Assembly (NCBI GenBank): GCA_035444405.1
Contig: DAOMOP010000188.1
Location: 1 to 7,895 of the forward strand
DNA: 7,895 bases
Origin: DAOMOP01 sp035444405
Lineage (GTDB): Bacteria > Pseudomonadota > Gammaproteobacteria > Burkholderiales > Rhodocyclaceae
Direction of reading: 5' to 3'
The first letter of the stretch is position 1; every line of letters begins with the position of its first letter. Of the stretch, positions 6,231 to 7,895 are shown in pieces. The position numbers and the translations under genes were made by a program. The notes below the pieces were generated by a model. That model was not told the DNA's origin. It ran no database searches and saw nothing but the letters and a program-made list of their open reading frames with translations.

Positions 6231-6841
6231 CACTCTTCAACTCCAAGCAAAAGACAGTCGATGCCGTCGCACAGGCAGTGTAGCGTCAGGAGGTGCACCT
6301 CCTGGATGCGTGCGGTTCGTTCGGCCGGCACACAGATGTGGATGTCGGAAGGTCCGAGTCGTTCCGTGACGGCGCCGCCGTGGCGGCCGGTAAGAGCGAC
6401 GACGCGCATGTCGCGTTCGTGGGCGGCGGCGATCGCGTCGAGCACGTTGGGCGAGTTGCCGCTGGTCGAGATCGCCAGCAGCACGTCGCCGGGCTGTCCG
6501 AGCGCGCGCACCTGCTTCGAGAACACCTGCACGAAATCGTAGTCGTTCGCGATCGAGGTCAGCGTCGAGGTGTCGGTGGTCAGCGCGATGGCGGCGAGCG
6601 GCGGGCGCTCCATCTCGAAGCGGTTGAGCAGCTCGGCGGCGAAGTGCTGTGCGTCGGCGGCGGAGCCGCCATTGCCGCACGCGAGGATCTTGCCGTTGTT
6701 GAGCAGGCTCGCCGTCATGATCTCGATCGCGCCGGCGATCGGCGCGGCCAGTGCGTCGAGCGCATCGCGCTTGGTGCGGGCGCTGTCCTCGAACTGCCGG
6801 GTGATGCGGTGAATCAAGTCCATTGCGGGAGTCGATGCCAT
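6230..6841 (-). CDS. SIS-domain protein, DiaA/GmhA (phosphoheptose isomerase) type
   Basis: The protein has 203 residues and a single SIS fold. It contains KILACGNGGSAADAQHFAAE (51-70), RFEMERPPLAAIALTTD (74-90), LTSIANDYDF (94-103), GDVLLAISTSGNSPNV (118-133) and RTARIQEVHLLTLHCLCD (175-192). Two relatives are possible. GmhA isomerises sedoheptulose 7-phosphate for LPS core heptose. DiaA binds DnaA and promotes replication initiation. The wording around RFE-ERP and AIAL-TD is DiaA-like, and so is the yraN/dolP neighbourhood. However, H66, E70, Q180 and H188 align with GmhA catalytic H61, E65, Q172 and H180, and STSGNS is intact. I therefore leave the symbol open. Start ATG 6841 and in-frame ATG 6823 are both possible; neither has a clear Shine-Dalgarno sequence. 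It overlaps dolP by one base at TGATG. Confidence 0.93.
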   Translation of the reverse strand: MASTPAMDLIHRITRQFEDSARTKRDALDALAAPIAGAIEIMTASLLNNGKILACGNGGSAADAQHFAAELLNRFEMERPPLAAIALTTDTSTLTSIANDYDFVQVFSKQVRALGQPGDVLLAISTSGNSPNVLDAIAAAHERDMRVVALTGRHGGAVTERLGPSDIHICVPAERTARIQEVHLLTLHCLCDGIDCLLLGVEE

Positions 6842-6860
6842 GCTGTGCGGAGAGGGCGGA

Positions 6861-6866
6861 AGTCTA
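6861..6866 (-). promoter_or_regulatory. Weak -10 candidate upstream of the SIS-dolP pair
   Basis: TAGACT on the minus strand lies 19 bases before ATG 6841 and would start a transcript only about a dozen bases ahead of it. No good -35 is apparent. The remaining spacer between yraN and the SIS gene (6842-6974, 133 bases) holds no small gene that I can support, only two GCATGC sites (6867 and 6897). A separate promoter for SIS-dolP is plausible but unproven. Confidence 0.2.
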
Positions 6867-6974
6867 GCATGCGGCGGTGCACGACCCGATGACGGCGCAT
6901 GCGATGCACGCGATTGGCGGAAAGTATGCCGCTGCCGTCCAGTGCACGCGCGTCGCGCTTACATCCCTTTACGA

Positions 6975-7394
6975 TCAGGCGGTGCCGGCGTCGAAAGCGC
7001 CTTTGAGCCAGCTCGGGCGCGGGGGGTCGGCGCCGTCGAAGAGCACCGCGTCGAAGCGGCACGGGCGCTGGGCGTGTGCGCGGCCGGCGCCGGCGAGCCA
7101 CCAGCGCGCGGCGAGGATCACGCGCTGCCGCTTGCGCGCGGTGATGCTGGCGGCGGCGCCGCCGAAGCGCGCGTCCGAGCGCAGGCGCACTTCGACGAAC
7201 ACCAGCACTTCGCGCTCCAGGCACACCAGGTCGATCTCGCCGCCGCGGCAGCGCACGTTGCGCGCGATCACCGACAGGCCGTGGCGTGCGAGCAGCGCCG
7301 CCGCCTGCGCCTCGGCGGCGGCGCCGCGCGCTTGCGTGGCGCCGCGCGGCCGGCGGACAATCGCCCCACTTTCACCGCCTTCCGAGCCTTTCAT
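6975..7394 (-). CDS. yraN: YraN/UPF0102-family endonuclease-like protein
   Basis: YraN proteins have a Holliday-junction-resolvase-like PD-(D/E)xK nuclease fold; their cellular role is not settled. The predicted protein has 139 residues, against about 120-130 usually. RGAAAEAQAAALLARHG (23-39) is the first helix with the conserved Glu (E28). ARNVRCRGGEIDLV (44-57) gives D55, and LVFVEVRLR (64-72) gives E68 with R70 in place of the usual Lys. FGGAAASITARKRQR (77-91) is the typical following block. Start ATG 7394 is supported by AAGGA at 7408-7404, nine bases upstream. An upstream ATG at 7448 would run well into rsmI and lacks family resemblance. The start codon overlaps the divergent rsmI start by two bases. 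The E. coli neighbour lpoA is absent between rsmI and yraN. Confidence 0.92.
   Translation of the reverse strand: MKGSEGGESGAIVRRPRGATQARGAAAEAQAAALLARHGLSVIARNVRCRGGEIDLVCLEREVLVFVEVRLRSDARFGGAAASITARKRQRVILAARWWLAGAGRAHAQRPCRFDAVLFDGADPPRPSWLKGAFDAGTA
7332..7361 (+). promoter_or_regulatory. Candidate rsmI promoter inside the yraN coding region
   Basis: TTGCGT (7332-7337) and GACAAT (7356-7361), separated by 18 bases, resemble sigma70 -35 and -10 elements (four of six matches each to TTGACA and TATAAT, counting loosely for the -35). A start near 7368 would leave a 25-base leader. Because rsmI and yraN start codons overlap, any rsmI promoter must lie within yraN, and this is the best candidate I see. 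Confidence 0.3.
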
Positions 7395-7895
7395 GAGCCA
7401 CGGTCCTTCTTCGCTGTCCAGTACGCCGTCATTGTACGTGGTGGCCACGCCGCTCGGAAACCTGCGCGACGTGACGCTGCGTGCGCTCGACGTGCTGCGC
7501 GAGGTCGACGTCGTCGCGGCCGAGGATACGCGCCACAGCCAGCGTCTGCTCGATGCTCACGGAATCACCACGCGCCTGGTCGCGGTGCACGAGCACAACG
7601 AGCAGGCGGCCGCGACGCAGCTCCTGCGCCGCCTGCACGACGGCGAGCACGTCGCGCTGATCTCGGACGCCGGCACGCCGGCGATCTCCGATCCGGGTGC
7701 GCGCGTGGTCGCGCGCGTGCGCGAGGCCGGCTTTGACGTGGTGCCGGTGCCGGGTGCCTGCGCGGCGATCGCCGCACTGAGTGCGTCCGGCTTCGCCGAC
7801 AGCGGCTTTCACTTCGCCGGCTTTCTGCCTGCACGCGGTCCGGCGCGGCGGGCCGCGCTCGAGGCGACCTTCTCGCGGCCGTAGCGCAGCACCCG
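7393..7895 (+). CDS. rsmI: 16S rRNA (cytidine1402-2'-O)-methyltransferase RsmI, partial, apparent frameshift near 7864
   Basis: RsmI 2'-O-methylates C1402 of 16S rRNA in the decoding centre, using SAM. From ATG 7393 the translation has the tetrapyrrole-methylase-type motifs YVVATPLGN (15-23), VAAEDTRHS (41-49), HEHNE (66-70), SDAGTPAISDPG (91-102), PVPGACAAIAALSASG (118-133) and FHFAGFLP (139-146). It then reads RRAALEATFSRP and stops at TAG 7882-7884 after 163 residues, whereas the family has about 280. If one base is missing at 7864-7866, the frame continues from RRAALE into a residue then DLLAAVAQHP, which fits the expected family sequence up to the window end. It is therefore either a sequencing or assembly error or a broken gene. 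The C-terminal domain lies outside the window. No Shine-Dalgarno sequence precedes ATG 7393. Confidence 0.9.
7404..7408 (-). promoter_or_regulatory. Shine-Dalgarno sequence of yraN
   Basis: AAGGA on the minus strand lies nine bases before ATG 7394. It decides the yraN start in favour of 7394 over 7448 and lies within the first codons of rsmI on the opposite strand. Confidence 0.6.

Noticed and set aside
6867..6945. Repeated GCATGC and TGCACG words upstream of the SIS gene
   Set aside because: They are short and irregularly spaced, and expected by chance in a GC-rich spacer. No operator-like symmetry stands out.
7395..7448. yraN extension to an ATG at 7448
   Set aside because: It would extend 18 codons into rsmI without family similarity. 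A good Shine-Dalgarno sequence supports ATG 7394.

Overview
The window is about 7.9 kb of GC-rich chromosomal DNA. It is densely packed, with strong G/C preference at third codon positions. Gene content and order point to a betaproteobacterium, probably of the Azoarcus/Thauera (Rhodocyclales) or Burkholderiales type. The clearest pointers are the TlpA-aroQ-accB-accC-prmA order, an mpl gene divergent from it, and a yraN / SIS protein / dolP block beside rsmI. This placement rests on recall of gene neighbourhoods, not on a search. There is one 10-N gap (2454-2463), so the source is a draft assembly.

Layout. (1) Positions 1-4106, minus strand: a six-gene run in transcription order. It starts with an uncharacterised nucleotidyltransferase-like protein, overlapped by 4 bp by a membrane-anchored TlpA/ResA-type thioredoxin. 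Then come aroQ (type II dehydroquinase, containing the N gap), accB and accC (biotin carrier and biotin carboxylase of acetyl-CoA carboxylase), and prmA (ribosomal protein L11 methyltransferase, cut by the window edge). (2) Positions 4107-4165: a very short divergent control region with two facing -10-like hexamers. (3) Positions 4166-5524, plus strand: mpl, the murein tripeptide ligase of peptidoglycan recycling. (4) Positions 5521-5589: a large nested palindrome between convergent mpl and dolP, whose outer arms contain both stop codons. (5) Positions 5586-7394, minus strand: yraN, then a DiaA/GmhA-type SIS protein, then a dual-BON lipoprotein (dolP); the last two are joined by a TGATG junction. 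(6) Positions 7393-7895, plus strand: rsmI (16S rRNA 2'-O-methyltransferase), divergent from yraN. The two start codons overlap on opposite strands. rsmI appears frameshifted close to the window end.

Together the genes serve core functions: fatty-acid and aromatic biosynthesis, translation-apparatus methylation, envelope maintenance and periplasmic redox. I see no mobile element, CRISPR array, tRNA or rRNA, and no evidence of a novel multi-gene system. The points most worth a second look are the rsmI frameshift, the aroQ gap size, the stop-codon palindrome, the SIS protein that keeps the phosphoheptose isomerase residues in a diaA neighbourhood, and the nucleotidyltransferase-like gene.
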